From: Arthrobacter sp. E3
Lineage (GTDB): Bacteria > Actinomycetota > Actinomycetes > Actinomycetales > Micrococcaceae
Direction: 5' to 3'
Length of the DNA stretch: 64,000 nucleotides
NCBI RefSeq assembly: GCF_017353415.1
Contig: NZ_JAFMPX010000003.1
Coordinates: 1-64,000 of the forward strand
Below are positions 43,433 through 52,400 of this stretch, piece by piece. Numbering within the stretch: the first letter of the stretch is position 1; each line of letters starts with the position of its first letter. Position numbers and translations under genes: made by a program. Under the pieces are notes generated by a model, which saw only the letters and a program-made list of their open reading frames with translations, searched no databases and was not told where the DNA came from.

Positions 43433-43912
43433 CTACCCTGCAGTTTCCTCGGACCGCGGCCAGAGGGCGCCTTCAAGCCGCTCCACTTCCTTGTTGAAGG
43501 CTTGGAGCATGCCCACAAGCTGCGAACGCCGCTCAGCGGGCCAATCGCGAACAACACCCTCCAGCCCTTGCTCGTAGATGCTGCGAGTGTTGGCCAGGGC
43601 TGCGGTTCCGGCCAAGGTGGGCATGACTCGGCGTGCCACCTCACCGCCGTCACGCGGGGCATAATCCAACAATCCGGCGCGCAAGAGTGCCGCGGACTGG
43701 CGATGCACGGTGGACCCATCGAGTCTTAGCGCACACGAGAGTTCCTTCAGCGTCATGGGCGGCACATTTTCCAGCCGACTCAGCAGGACCATGGCGGAAC
43801 GGTCCAGCACCTCGTCTTGCCGGTGCTGTGGGCGAAGGGCATAGCGAGCCAGCAACATGAGTTCATATTCGAGTTGCCCAAGCACGTTCGTTTCGTGTAG
43901 CACAGTTCCCAT
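43433..43912 (-). CDS. MarR-family regulator
   Basis: A 159-residue winged-helix regulator. Core: DRSAMVLLSRLENVPPMTLK, then ELSCALRLDGSTVHRQSAAL as recognition helix, and a wing with DYAPRDGGEVARRV. It is divergent from an MFS exporter with a long palindrome in between, a classic repressor-pump arrangement. The ATG at 43912 is chosen; the frame runs upstream but antisense to the exporter and is not coding. Confidence 0.88.
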   Translation of the reverse strand: MGTVLHETNVLGQLEYELMLLARYALRPQHRQDEVLDRSAMVLLSRLENVPPMTLKELSCALRLDGSTVHRQSAALLRAGLLDYAPRDGGEVARRVMPTLAGTAALANTRSIYEQGLEGVVRDWPAERRSQLVGMLQAFNKEVERLEGALWPRSEETAG

Positions 43913-43921
43913 TCCACCATT

Positions 43922-43958
43922 CTTATGTATGATACATATATATTGCATCATACATAAG
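43922..43958. promoter_or_regulatory. MarR operator candidate (12-bp inverted repeat)
   Basis: CTTATGTATGAT (43922-43933) is exactly inverted as ATCATACATAAG (43947-43958) with a 13-base AT-rich spacer that probably holds promoter elements. It sits ten bases from the marR-type start and 28 before the exporter start. Confidence 0.75.
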
Positions 43959-43985
43959 AAATGTTTTGACGTCATCAGGAGCCCG

Positions 43986-45467
43986 GTGTTCAGTAGTAAA
44001 AATCCAACCCGCACGCCCACACCAAGGATGGTTGTCACCACCTTGGCGTTTTGTGGCATAGTCGTCTCGCTCATGCAAACCTTGATCATCCCCTTGATCC
44101 CGGAACTGCCCAAGTTCCTGAACGCCTCGACCACCGACGCGTCATGGGCCATTACAGCGACCTTGGTGGCGGGAGCCGTTGTCACGCCCATCAGCGGACG
44201 GCTCGGCGACATGTTCGGCAAGCGCCGCATCCTCATCCTGAGTTTGCTGGCCATGGTGGTCGGGTCAGTGCTGTGCGCGCTCAGCGACTCGCTGACCATA
44301 GTCGTGGTTGGCCGCGCATTGCAGGGCTTGGCAATGGGTGCCATACCGCTGGGCATCAGCATCATGCGCGACGAGCTTCCGCCCATGAAGGTGGGCCCGG
44401 CCATCGCCACCATGAGTGCCACGATGGGTGTTGGCGGGGCCATCGGAATTCCGCTTTCAGCCTTCATTGCGCAAACGGCTGACTGGCACATGCTCTTCTG
44501 GGTTGCCGCCGCGCTGGGTTTGGCATGCGCACTGCTCGTCGCGTTCGTCCTGCCTGAATCCCCAGTTTGCACGCCGGGCCGCTTCGACGGTTTAGGTGCA
44601 GCCGGATTGGCCGTGGGCCTTGTCGCGCTGTTGGTCCCGGTGACCAAGGGCTCGGAATGGGGATGGGGCAGCCCCTTGACCATCGGCATGTTCGCCACGT
44701 CAGTGGTGGTACTCCTGATCTGGGGCACCTACCAGTTGCGGACCAAGGAAGCCTTGGTTGACCTTCGCGTTTCCGCACGTCCCAAGGTGCTGCTGACGAA
44801 CCTCTCCTCCGTGATGATCGGCTTCGCCATGTATGGCATGTCCTTGATCTTCATCCAGCTGCTTATGGCACCAGCGGCAACCGGGTACGGTCTCGAGCTC
44901 ACTATGATTCAGGCCGGCCTTGCCTTGGCACCGGGCGGCTTCGTCATGATGGTGCTCTCCCCCGTCTCCGCCAAGCTCTCGGCTCGCCGTGGCCCCAAGG
45001 TGACCCTGACCTGCGGCGCACTCGTCATTGCCGCCGGTTATGTGGTGGCATTGCTGCTCAATGGCAGCGTGTGGGAAATCATCCTCGCCTCCATGATCAT
45101 TAGCGGCGGCCTGGGCTTGGCCTTTGCCGCCATGCCCGCATTGATCATGGGCGCCGTGCCGATCACCGAGACCGCCGCAGCCAACGGATTGAACTCCTTG
45201 ATGCGTTCCATCGGAACCTCAAGCTCGGCCGCCGTCATCAGTGTGGTGCTGGCCTCGATGACCATGCAGCTGGGCCCTTACGAGCTTCCCACCATGGACG
45301 CTTTCCGGATAACGTTCATCATCGCGATCGGTGCCGCTGTGGCATCGGCCGCGCTGGCCGCCTTCATCCCCACCGGCGGAGCGGCACCAGTCCACGGCGC
45401 GTCTTCCATGAAGGCACATGCCGTCAGCACGACGCCGGCCGTCAAGGAGCGCATGCCCGTCGCCTGA
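43986..45467 (+). CDS. MFS multidrug-type exporter (DHA2-like)
   Basis: About 493 residues with 14 predicted membrane segments. Motif A is in GRLGDMFGKRRILILSLL, and motif C-like glycines are in GVGGAIGIPLSAFIAQ. Drug:H+ antiporters of this group export hydrophobic compounds; the substrate is unknown. The GTG at 43986 has AGGAG four bases before it and lies after the palindrome, which rejects longer starts. Divergent MarR regulator. Confidence 0.88.
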   Translation: MFSSKNPTRTPTPRMVVTTLAFCGIVVSLMQTLIIPLIPELPKFLNASTTDASWAITATLVAGAVVTPISGRLGDMFGKRRILILSLLAMVVGSVLCALSDSLTIVVVGRALQGLAMGAIPLGISIMRDELPPMKVGPAIATMSATMGVGGAIGIPLSAFIAQTADWHMLFWVAAALGLACALLVAFVLPESPVCTPGRFDGLGAAGLAVGLVALLVPVTKGSEWGWGSPLTIGMFATSVVVLLIWGTYQLRTKEALVDLRVSARPKVLLTNLSSVMIGFAMYGMSLIFIQLLMAPAATGYGLELTMIQAGLALAPGGFVMMVLSPVSAKLSARRGPKVTLTCGALVIAAGYVVALLLNGSVWEIILASMIISGGLGLAFAAMPALIMGAVPITETAAANGLNSLMRSIGTSSSAAVISVVLASMTMQLGPYELPTMDAFRITFIIAIGAAVASAALAAFIPTGGAAPVHGASSMKAHAVSTTPAVKERMPVA

Positions 45468-45483
45468 CGCTTGGCGTCTCGAG

Positions 45484-46002
45484 TTATTTCACGGCGGGCA
45501 GGCCCTTCACATAGGCGGCCTGCCCGCCGTGCTGGATACAGTCATCAACTATGCTGACGAGCCGCACACCCAGTGTGACGGGCGGGTTCCAGCGCTTATC
45601 CACGATTCTGTCGAGTGCTGCGCCGTCTAGCTGGCGCACAAATTTCAGGCTCCGATCCAGCACGGCCTCGTGATATTCACGCAGCAGTTCAGTGGAATCC
45701 AGCTGCACCGCGGAAACCTGCGCGTGAGAGTGCCCATAGCCAGTATCTGCAGGGTCTAAATCGAACCCGAACCGTTCGGCGTAACCCTGTGCTGTCCACA
45801 CGGATTCAGTACCGGCAACGTCCGCGACCTGCTCATCCTGGGCACGGCACAGGTGCCACAGCAGCCACGCGATGGAGTTCCCCGTCTCTGCCGGGCGCCA
45901 ATTCAGCTTTTCCGGCTCCAACCCATCCAAGACGGCCGCAACGATGGTGCCGATCCGGCCAAACGAATCTTCCCACAACTCTGAAGTTTTCATGTTGGCC
46001 AT
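45484..46002 (-). CDS. DinB/DUF664-family protein
   Basis: A 172-residue four-helix-bundle protein. Putative metal ligands are His in WLLWHLCRAQDEQVAD and in DCIQHGGQAAYVKG, typical of DinB-like enzymes; many actinobacterial members are mycothiol-dependent transferases. The full length is normal. It is convergent with the MFS exporter. Substrate unknown. Confidence 0.85.
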   Translation of the reverse strand: MANMKTSELWEDSFGRIGTIVAAVLDGLEPEKLNWRPAETGNSIAWLLWHLCRAQDEQVADVAGTESVWTAQGYAERFGFDLDPADTGYGHSHAQVSAVQLDSTELLREYHEAVLDRSLKFVRQLDGAALDRIVDKRWNPPVTLGVRLVSIVDDCIQHGGQAAYVKGLPAVK

Positions 46003-46134
46003 GCTTCCACTATGACCTCGGCTTGGGAACCCCGCACACCGGCGTTCATAGTGCAGCTCCTGCGGGTGCCCGAGTGAAACACGCGCAGGAGCTGCAGTAT
46101 GGATTCGCGAACACCGGTGGTTCGCGCCGCCGGG

Positions 46135-46770
46135 CTACGTCAAGATGATGACATCAAGGATGCGCGGGCCGTGGACACCTTCGACACGTTCCAGCTCAAT
46201 GTCACTCGTGGCGCTCGGCCCGCTGATCCACGTCTGCGGCCGGGTTGCTTCCAGACGGGCGATCGCCTCGGGCAGCACCTCCACAATGTCACCAGCGCGC
46301 AGCAGGCAGATGTGTCGGTCGGGAACCAGCGAGATAATGCGCCGCCCTTGGTCCTCACTGCCGTCAAGCATGATGGTTCCCGTCTCGGAAACAGCTGTTG
46401 CGGCAGCTGTCACCACTGCGTCCACAGCGTCCAGTTCCGCCACGGTGAGGCGACGCTCAGGCGAGTCAACGTGGACCGCCAACGACCCGGCGTCGTCCGT
46501 CAGTTCGGCAAGCCATTCCTTCGGCAAGCCGTGCGGGACCACAATCGAGGAACTGCCAGCGAGTAGTTCGGCCAGCTTCGCCGGAGCCTTTGCGGCCGGC
46601 GTCACAAACACGTTGGCCTTGTAGTCCTCTAGCCGGTCAACCAGCTGCTCCAAACGCTGCTCAGCGCTCATGTTCGAGCTGCGCCGATATTCGCGCGGCA
46701 CCACCGGAGTTTCCGGGGCATCTCGCAGGGCCGACTTGATCCGGCCCATGATGTCTTCGCGGGCGCTCAT
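46135..46770 (-). CDS. lutC: Lactate utilisation protein C (LUD domain)
   Basis: A 211-residue LUD-domain protein, the third part of the LutABC L-lactate oxidase complex. The core is in AVDAVVTAAATAVSETGTIML, DGSEDQGRRIISLVPDRHIC and the C-terminal WISGPSATSDIELERVEGVHGP. The ATG at 46770 overlaps the lutB stop in ATGA. Last gene of lutABC. Confidence 0.92.
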   Translation of the reverse strand: MSAREDIMGRIKSALRDAPETPVVPREYRRSSNMSAEQRLEQLVDRLEDYKANVFVTPAAKAPAKLAELLAGSSSIVVPHGLPKEWLAELTDDAGSLAVHVDSPERRLTVAELDAVDAVVTAAATAVSETGTIMLDGSEDQGRRIISLVPDRHICLLRAGDIVEVLPEAIARLEATRPQTWISGPSATSDIELERVEGVHGPRILDVIILT

Positions 46771-48311
46771 GCCTGCTCCCCTTCGCTGTTTTCGGCACTG
46801 TTCCCCGGCGTCATTCCAGGCACGACGGCGGTGCCCGGCGTGTGCTCCTTGTCCCACCACTGCCGGAAGGACTGGCTTGGCGGGGCTGGAATGTCCCGGG
46901 TTTTTGTCCAACCGCCAGCGATGCCGGGGAGTTTCTTGATGACTTTGTCGCGTCCTGCAGCGAGCTTGCCCAACGGCAGTCCGCGTTCCAGCAGGTTCAG
47001 CTTTGTGCCGCTGGAGAAAGCCCACTCGGCACCCTTCATCAGCAAGTCCATCTGGGTAGGGACCTTGATTTTTGCACGCTGGGAATCAATGTCCTCACCG
47101 CGCAGGTGCACAAGGATTTCCGGGATATTGATTTTCACTGGGCAGGCGTCAAAGCACGCTCCACACAATGAGGAGGCATACGGTAGCGAGTTGTTTTCCT
47201 CGCTCTTGATGCCCGTCATCAGCGGGGAAAGAATGGCACCGATGGGACCGGGGTAAGTGGATCCATAGGCGTGTCCACCGGTGCGTTCGTAGACAGGACA
47301 GACGTTCATGCACGCCGAACAGCGGATGCAGTTCAGCGCCGTGCGGCCCATTTTGTCAGCCAAGGCGGCGGTGCGGCCATTGTCCAGCATGACCAAGTGG
47401 ACGTTTTGTGGGCCGTCACCGGGGGTTACCCCGGTCCACAAGGACGTGTAGGGGTTCATGCGTTCACCGGTGGAGGACCGGGGCAGCAACTGCATGAACA
47501 CTTCAAGGTCACTCCAGCTGGGCAGAAGTTTTTCAATCCCCATGACGGTGATCAGCGTTTCCGGCAGCGTCAGGCACATGCGCCCGTTGCCTTCGGATTC
47601 CACCACGGTCAGGGTGCCGGTGTCCGCCAAACCAAAATTGGCGCCGGAGATAGCCACCTTTGCTGTGAGGAATTTCTTGCGCAGGTGCTTGCGGGCGGCC
47701 TCGGCCAAACGTGCCGGCTCATCCGTGAGGAGCGGGTCCACGCCCGGCATTTCACGCAGGAAAATCTCGCGGACCTGGCTGCGGTTTTTGTGAATGGCGG
47801 GGACCAGAATATGGCTGGGCTTGTCATGGTCCAGCTGCACAATGAGTTCGGCCAAGTCGGTTTCATAGGCGGCAATGCCCTGCTCTTCAAGGTATTCATT
47901 GAGACCGATTTCCTGGGTGGCCATGGACTTGACCTTGACCACTTCAGTTTCACCGGTTTCGCGGATCAACGCCGTGACAATCTCGTTGGCCTCCTGGGCA
48001 TCCCGGGCCCAGTGGATGATGCCGCCGCGTTGGGTGAAATTGGCCTCGAAAGCCTCCAGCATGCCAGGCAGGTTTGCCATGGTGGCGTCCTTGATGGCAC
48101 TGCCGGAGTCGCGCATCTGTTCCCAGTCAGGAAGTTCCGCCACCACCTTCAGGCGTTTGTCCCTGATGGTGTGGGTTGCGTGGCCCAAATTGGCGCGAAG
48201 CTGGGTATTGGCCAATTCCCTGCGCGCGGCCTGGGGAAATGGTTCGGTAGCGTTGAGGTTGCCGTGGCCAAAAACGGGAAGTGCGGGCATGCCCAGAAAA
48301 GTGTTGCTCAT
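46767..48311 (-). CDS. lutB: Lactate utilisation protein B (iron-sulfur, LUD domain)
   Basis: A 514-residue protein: LUD domain (residues 60-300, with TGTLTVVESEGNGRMCLTLP), then two 4Fe-4S clusters (CIRCSACMNVCPVYERTGG and SLCGACFDACPVKINIPE), then a C-terminal tail. It passes electrons during L-lactate oxidation to pyruvate. Overlaps lutA and lutC by four bases each. Confidence 0.95.
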   Translation of the reverse strand: MSNTFLGMPALPVFGHGNLNATEPFPQAARRELANTQLRANLGHATHTIRDKRLKVVAELPDWEQMRDSGSAIKDATMANLPGMLEAFEANFTQRGGIIHWARDAQEANEIVTALIRETGETEVVKVKSMATQEIGLNEYLEEQGIAAYETDLAELIVQLDHDKPSHILVPAIHKNRSQVREIFLREMPGVDPLLTDEPARLAEAARKHLRKKFLTAKVAISGANFGLADTGTLTVVESEGNGRMCLTLPETLITVMGIEKLLPSWSDLEVFMQLLPRSSTGERMNPYTSLWTGVTPGDGPQNVHLVMLDNGRTAALADKMGRTALNCIRCSACMNVCPVYERTGGHAYGSTYPGPIGAILSPLMTGIKSEENNSLPYASSLCGACFDACPVKINIPEILVHLRGEDIDSQRAKIKVPTQMDLLMKGAEWAFSSGTKLNLLERGLPLGKLAAGRDKVIKKLPGIAGGWTKTRDIPAPPSQSFRQWWDKEHTPGTAVVPGMTPGNSAENSEGEQA

Positions 48312-49105
48312 CGCTTGCTCCCTGCCAATGTGACGCCGCCGGTGACCGTTACGGGGTTTTCCAACGTGCTGGCAAGAATCTCCGCGAAATGCAGCGTACC
48401 TACATCACTGCCCTGTCTGGAGAGCCCACCGCCTATGTGCATGAGGCAACTGGCGTCCCCTCCCGAGCACAGCTCAGCGCCAGTGCCACAAATGTTTGCT
48501 GCCTTGTCCTGGTTCATGGCCGCCGAAACGTCTGCATTTTTCATGGAGAAGGTGCCACCGAAGCCGCAGCACTGGTCAGCCTCGGGCAGTTCCACCATTT
48601 CAATGCCACCGACACTTTTGAGCAGATTCAGCTGCCTGTCCTCAAGTCGCAGCAGGCGCATACCGTGACAGCTGGGGTGGTACGTGACCTTGTGCGGGAA
48701 GTAGGAGCCGAGCTGAGCAGCCGCGTCCGTAATTCCCAGAACATCGGTCAAAAGTTGGGACAGTTCATATGTTCTAGCTCCCACGGACGCAGCCCGCTCT
48801 TCAAGGGGAGCATCCCCGCAGCGACGCGCCACCAGTTCATGCTGATGCTTCACACTGGCAACACAGGAGCCCGAAGGTGCCACGGCGACGTCGTAGTCGT
48901 CGGTGTCAAAGGCCTTCACGTGGTTGGCCACCACCGTGTGGGCTTCCTTGAAATAGCCGGAATTCACATGCATCTGCCCGCAGCACGCCTGTCCGGCAGG
49001 GAAGACAACCTCGTGACCGAGCCGCTCCAAGAGGGCCACTGTCGCTTGGGCAGTGCGCGGATACATGGCATCGACGATGCACGTGGCAAAGAGCGCAATT
49101 TTCAT
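48308..49105 (-). CDS. lutA: Lactate utilisation protein A ((Fe-S)-binding)
   Basis: A 265-residue protein with two cysteine-rich CCG domains: GQACCGQMHVNSGY and EADQCCGFGGTFSMKNADVS, plus the Cys in SGSCVASVKHQH. LutA, LutB and LutC together oxidise L-lactate. It is the promoter-proximal gene of lutABC. Upstream, at 49204, lies a copy of the GntR-type palindrome shared with the fucose genes, suggesting joint control. The ATG at 49105 is preferred over a GTG three codons earlier. Confidence 0.93.
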   Translation of the reverse strand: MKIALFATCIVDAMYPRTAQATVALLERLGHEVVFPAGQACCGQMHVNSGYFKEAHTVVANHVKAFDTDDYDVAVAPSGSCVASVKHQHELVARRCGDAPLEERAASVGARTYELSQLLTDVLGITDAAAQLGSYFPHKVTYHPSCHGMRLLRLEDRQLNLLKSVGGIEMVELPEADQCCGFGGTFSMKNADVSAAMNQDKAANICGTGAELCSGGDASCLMHIGGGLSRQGSDVGTLHFAEILASTLENPVTVTGGVTLAGSKR

Positions 49106-49203
49106 GCTTCCCACTGTAGAGCAAAAACGCTCCTGTGTGGACTGACCACACCACTGAACGAAGGTTCTTGGGCCGCGCGCTCTTGTTATTGACCAACGCT
49201 CTT

Positions 49204-49214
49204 ACATCAGATGT
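49204..49214. promoter_or_regulatory. GntR-type operator ACATCAGATGT (lutA/fucosidase intergenic)
   Basis: An exact palindrome of the form ACATC-N-GATGT between lutA (minus, start 49105) and the large fucosidase gene (plus, start 49421). The same palindrome occurs at 49330 (first base differs), 58492 and 63408, only in promoter regions of this cluster. Confidence 0.7.
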
Positions 49215-49329
49215 TTACTCAAACAAGGGCTGCCGTGGAGCTGACAACACGCAGAAAGATGCTGTTGTTCGCCGTAACATTCAATAAATAGTGGGTTATC
49301 TCACTTCGTACCACTAAATTGGACTCTAA

Positions 49330-49340
49330 TCATCCGATGT
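49330..49340. promoter_or_regulatory. GntR-type operator TCATCCGATGT (fucosidase leader)
   Basis: Matches the shared palindrome except for the first base. It lies 81 bases before the fucosidase ATG at 49421, which supports that start, because earlier possible starts would place the operator within coding sequence. Confidence 0.6.
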
Positions 49341-49420
49341 TTCATGGGGAGATGGCTGCCTCCCGTTATGGGCGGGCTGCGACTTCGGGGAAGTTACGAC
49401 TACAAGGGAGTATTCATTTC

Positions 49421-52400
49421 ATGGTCTTACCCAGTATTGGCGTTGAATCGCGAGGCGAAGGCCGGCGACGGCGCCCAGCCTCGCCACAGAAGCGCCTCAA
49501 AACCACGGCACTCGCCAGCCTGGCGGCAGCGGGCCTTATCGGCACACTTTTGGTGCCGGCACTGGCCGCTCAGGCCGCAACCAGCGACTCGTTGAACGTG
49601 GGGTTCAATGGCTCACTGGTCGGCACCAGCGCTTACACCACCACGGGCGATGAAATCATGCACGGCGTGCTCCAGCGCGTCAGCGGGGCCGAAGAGCAGG
49701 TGCCCCTTTCAGGCGTCAAGCTCGCCGGGGGCACCCAAGGTCTCCGCTATGCACCCACGGACATGACCACCGGGGCCGACACGGCCGACCAGGGATTCAT
49801 GGGCGAAGTAAAGTTCACACCCACGGGCGCAGCTGACATGTCCACGATCTTCTCTGCCGGTGGCAACTTCTACATCCGTGCACAGGCAGACGAGCTTCGC
49901 TATGGTTTCGACTCCCTTGCCGGTGCGAAGTGGACGTCAAACAAGGCATCAGTGGCATACCCTGCCTTGAACAATGAGCATGCTCTCTCCTTCCACTACC
50001 TGCCCACAGCCTCCGGCGCCACGCTCACGGTAATGCTCGACGGCGTTGCGTTGCCTACCGTGACAAGCGCTTCTCCAGCGAAGAACGGAGCCAATCTGGG
50101 CTCGGTCTTTGGCTTTGGTTATGAAGTGAACGCCCAGGCAACCACCCGCGGCTTTAGCGGCACCCTCCACGAGGTCCGTCTCGCCAAGGCAGCAACTGCC
50201 TTCAACGCCGCAGACTTTGAATTCCAGCCGCGTCCAGCGTCGACTGACCTGCTGGACGTCACCTACGACGGCACGCTCAACGCCAACCAATACACCCCGT
50301 CCAGCAGCGAGGTTATGGCCGGGACACTGGCCCGGCGCGCCGGCACAGAAACCATCGCCAACGGCGTGGCCACGCTGACACCAGCCGGGCAAGGACTCGA
50401 TTTCACGGCGGGCGACTTCCCGCTGGGCACAGCGGCTCTGAACAAGGGATTCGTGGCCGAAGCTGTCTTCACGCCGTCGGGAACCCAGGTAGCCCAAGGA
50501 ACGGTCATTGCCGTGGGCGGCAACTTGTTTGCCCGCTACACCAACAGTGCCACCGGGTTCGAGTACGGTTTCAGCTCCAACGCCAGCGGCAAATGGGTGA
50601 CCGTCGCTGAAACCATTCCGGTTCCCGAGGTCAACAAGGCCCACACCTTCTCCATGGTGTATGTGCCCAAGAGCGACGGTACTGCCGAGCTCATCGCCGG
50701 CATGGACGGGAAACTCCTGACCCCCCTCAAGGGCGCTCAGGCCGTCAAAAACCAGAGCGCAACCTCCACCGTCAGCTTCGGCGCAGAAGTCAAGGAAGCC
50801 AGCAACACCCGCACGTTCAAGGGCACGCTGGACAAGACCCGTTTTGCCGCCCTGACCGCCGGCTACGACGCCGCAGCAATCAAGTACCAGGAACTGGTCG
50901 AGGCCGAACCTGAAGTTTGTGAGCCACTCCTGATTGATCCGGCCAACTACGTTTCGGTCAGCACAGGCGACTGCGAGGCCAACGTACTGGCCAAGTCCGC
51001 CTTGGTCCGCCCCACAGTGCCCCAGCTCGAATGGCAGGAAGCCCGCCAAACGGCCTTCGTCCACTTTGGCATCAACACGTTCTACAACCAGGAATGGGGC
51101 CACGGCACCGAGGATCCTGCTCGCTTCAATCCCACTGACTTTGATGCCGACAGCTGGGTCAAAACCCTGCGCGACAATGGATTCCGCTACGCAGTCCTGA
51201 CCGTCAAGCACCACGACGGCTTCATGTCCTTCCCTTCGCGCTACACCGACTACACGGTGGCTTCCTCCCCCTGGAAGGGCGGCAAGGGCGATGTGGTGAA
51301 GGAATTTACCACGGCAGCGCACAAGTACGGCATGAAGGTTGGCCTGTACATGTCCCCCGCCGACTCCAACCAGGAGGTTGACGGTGTTTTCGGCAACGGC
51401 AGCGCCAAGAGCGAGCGCACCATCCCAACCCTCGTTGCCGGCGACGACCGCGCAGGCAAGGACCTTCCCCAGTTCAAGTACCAGGCAACCGACTACGGTT
51501 CCTTCTTCCTGAACACGCTCTATGAAATTCTCACCCAGTACGGCCAGGTTGACGAGGTGTGGTTTGACGGTGCCCAAGGCAACACGGCAAAGCACGAAAC
51601 CTACGACTACCCCGCCTTCTACGACATGATCTCCAAGCTGCAGCCGCACGCCCTAGTGGCTGTGGGCGGCAATGACATCAAGTGGATCGGCAATGAGCAG
51701 GGAACCGCCCGCGACAACGAGTGGGGCGTGCTTCCTGTCAAAACACCGGACGACGGCGGCAAGATTTCAGCCATCACCCCGGACGGCAATGCGAGCCTTG
51801 GTTCCACCAAGTCGATGCTTACAGCTGTCAAGACCGGCGCGGCCAACAGCCTGCACTGGTGGCCGGGCGAAGCAGATATGAAGCTGACCCAGGGCTGGTT
51901 CGCTCACCCGAATGATGCACCAAAGTCACCGACCGAGATGCTTGGCAAGTACCACGACTCGGCTGGACGCAACGCGGTGCTGCTGCTCAACGTTCCGCCC
52001 ACCACAACGGGCAAGTTCGCGGAATCCTCCAATACGGCTTTGGCTGGCTTCACCACCGAACGGGCAAAGGCATTTAGCCAGGACCACGCCTTGGGCCAGC
52101 CGGTTTCCGTCAACGGCGAGGCTTCGGCACTGCTCACCGATGGGAACTTCCGTTCTTCTGCAACGCAGGGTCTGGCTGCTGGCCAGAGCTTCGAAATCAA
52201 TTTGGGCTCGGCAAAGGCTGTTGACCGGATCGCCTTGTCTGAAGATGTTTTGAATCACGGACAGAACGTGGATGGCTTTCTTGTTGAAGCAAAGGTCAAT
52301 GGAGTGTGGACGAAGGTCACCGAAGCCGGCACCGTCGGCGTACTGCGCATCCTGAAGTTCAACACCACCACTGCACAGGAATTCCGTGTCACAGTGAAGG

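Noticed and set aside
43913-44728. Upstream extension of the MarR-type frame
   Set aside because: It runs antisense through the MFS exporter and the operator; the true start is at 43912.
47271-48668. 465-residue open frame antisense to lutB and lutA
   Set aside because: The opposite strand encodes LutB/LutA with clear iron-sulfur motifs; this frame has no domain.
49949-51649. 566-residue open frame antisense to the large fucosidase gene
   Set aside because: It is the GC-driven shadow of a confirmed coding strand: Gly/Val/Ala-rich, no domain, and no ribosome site.
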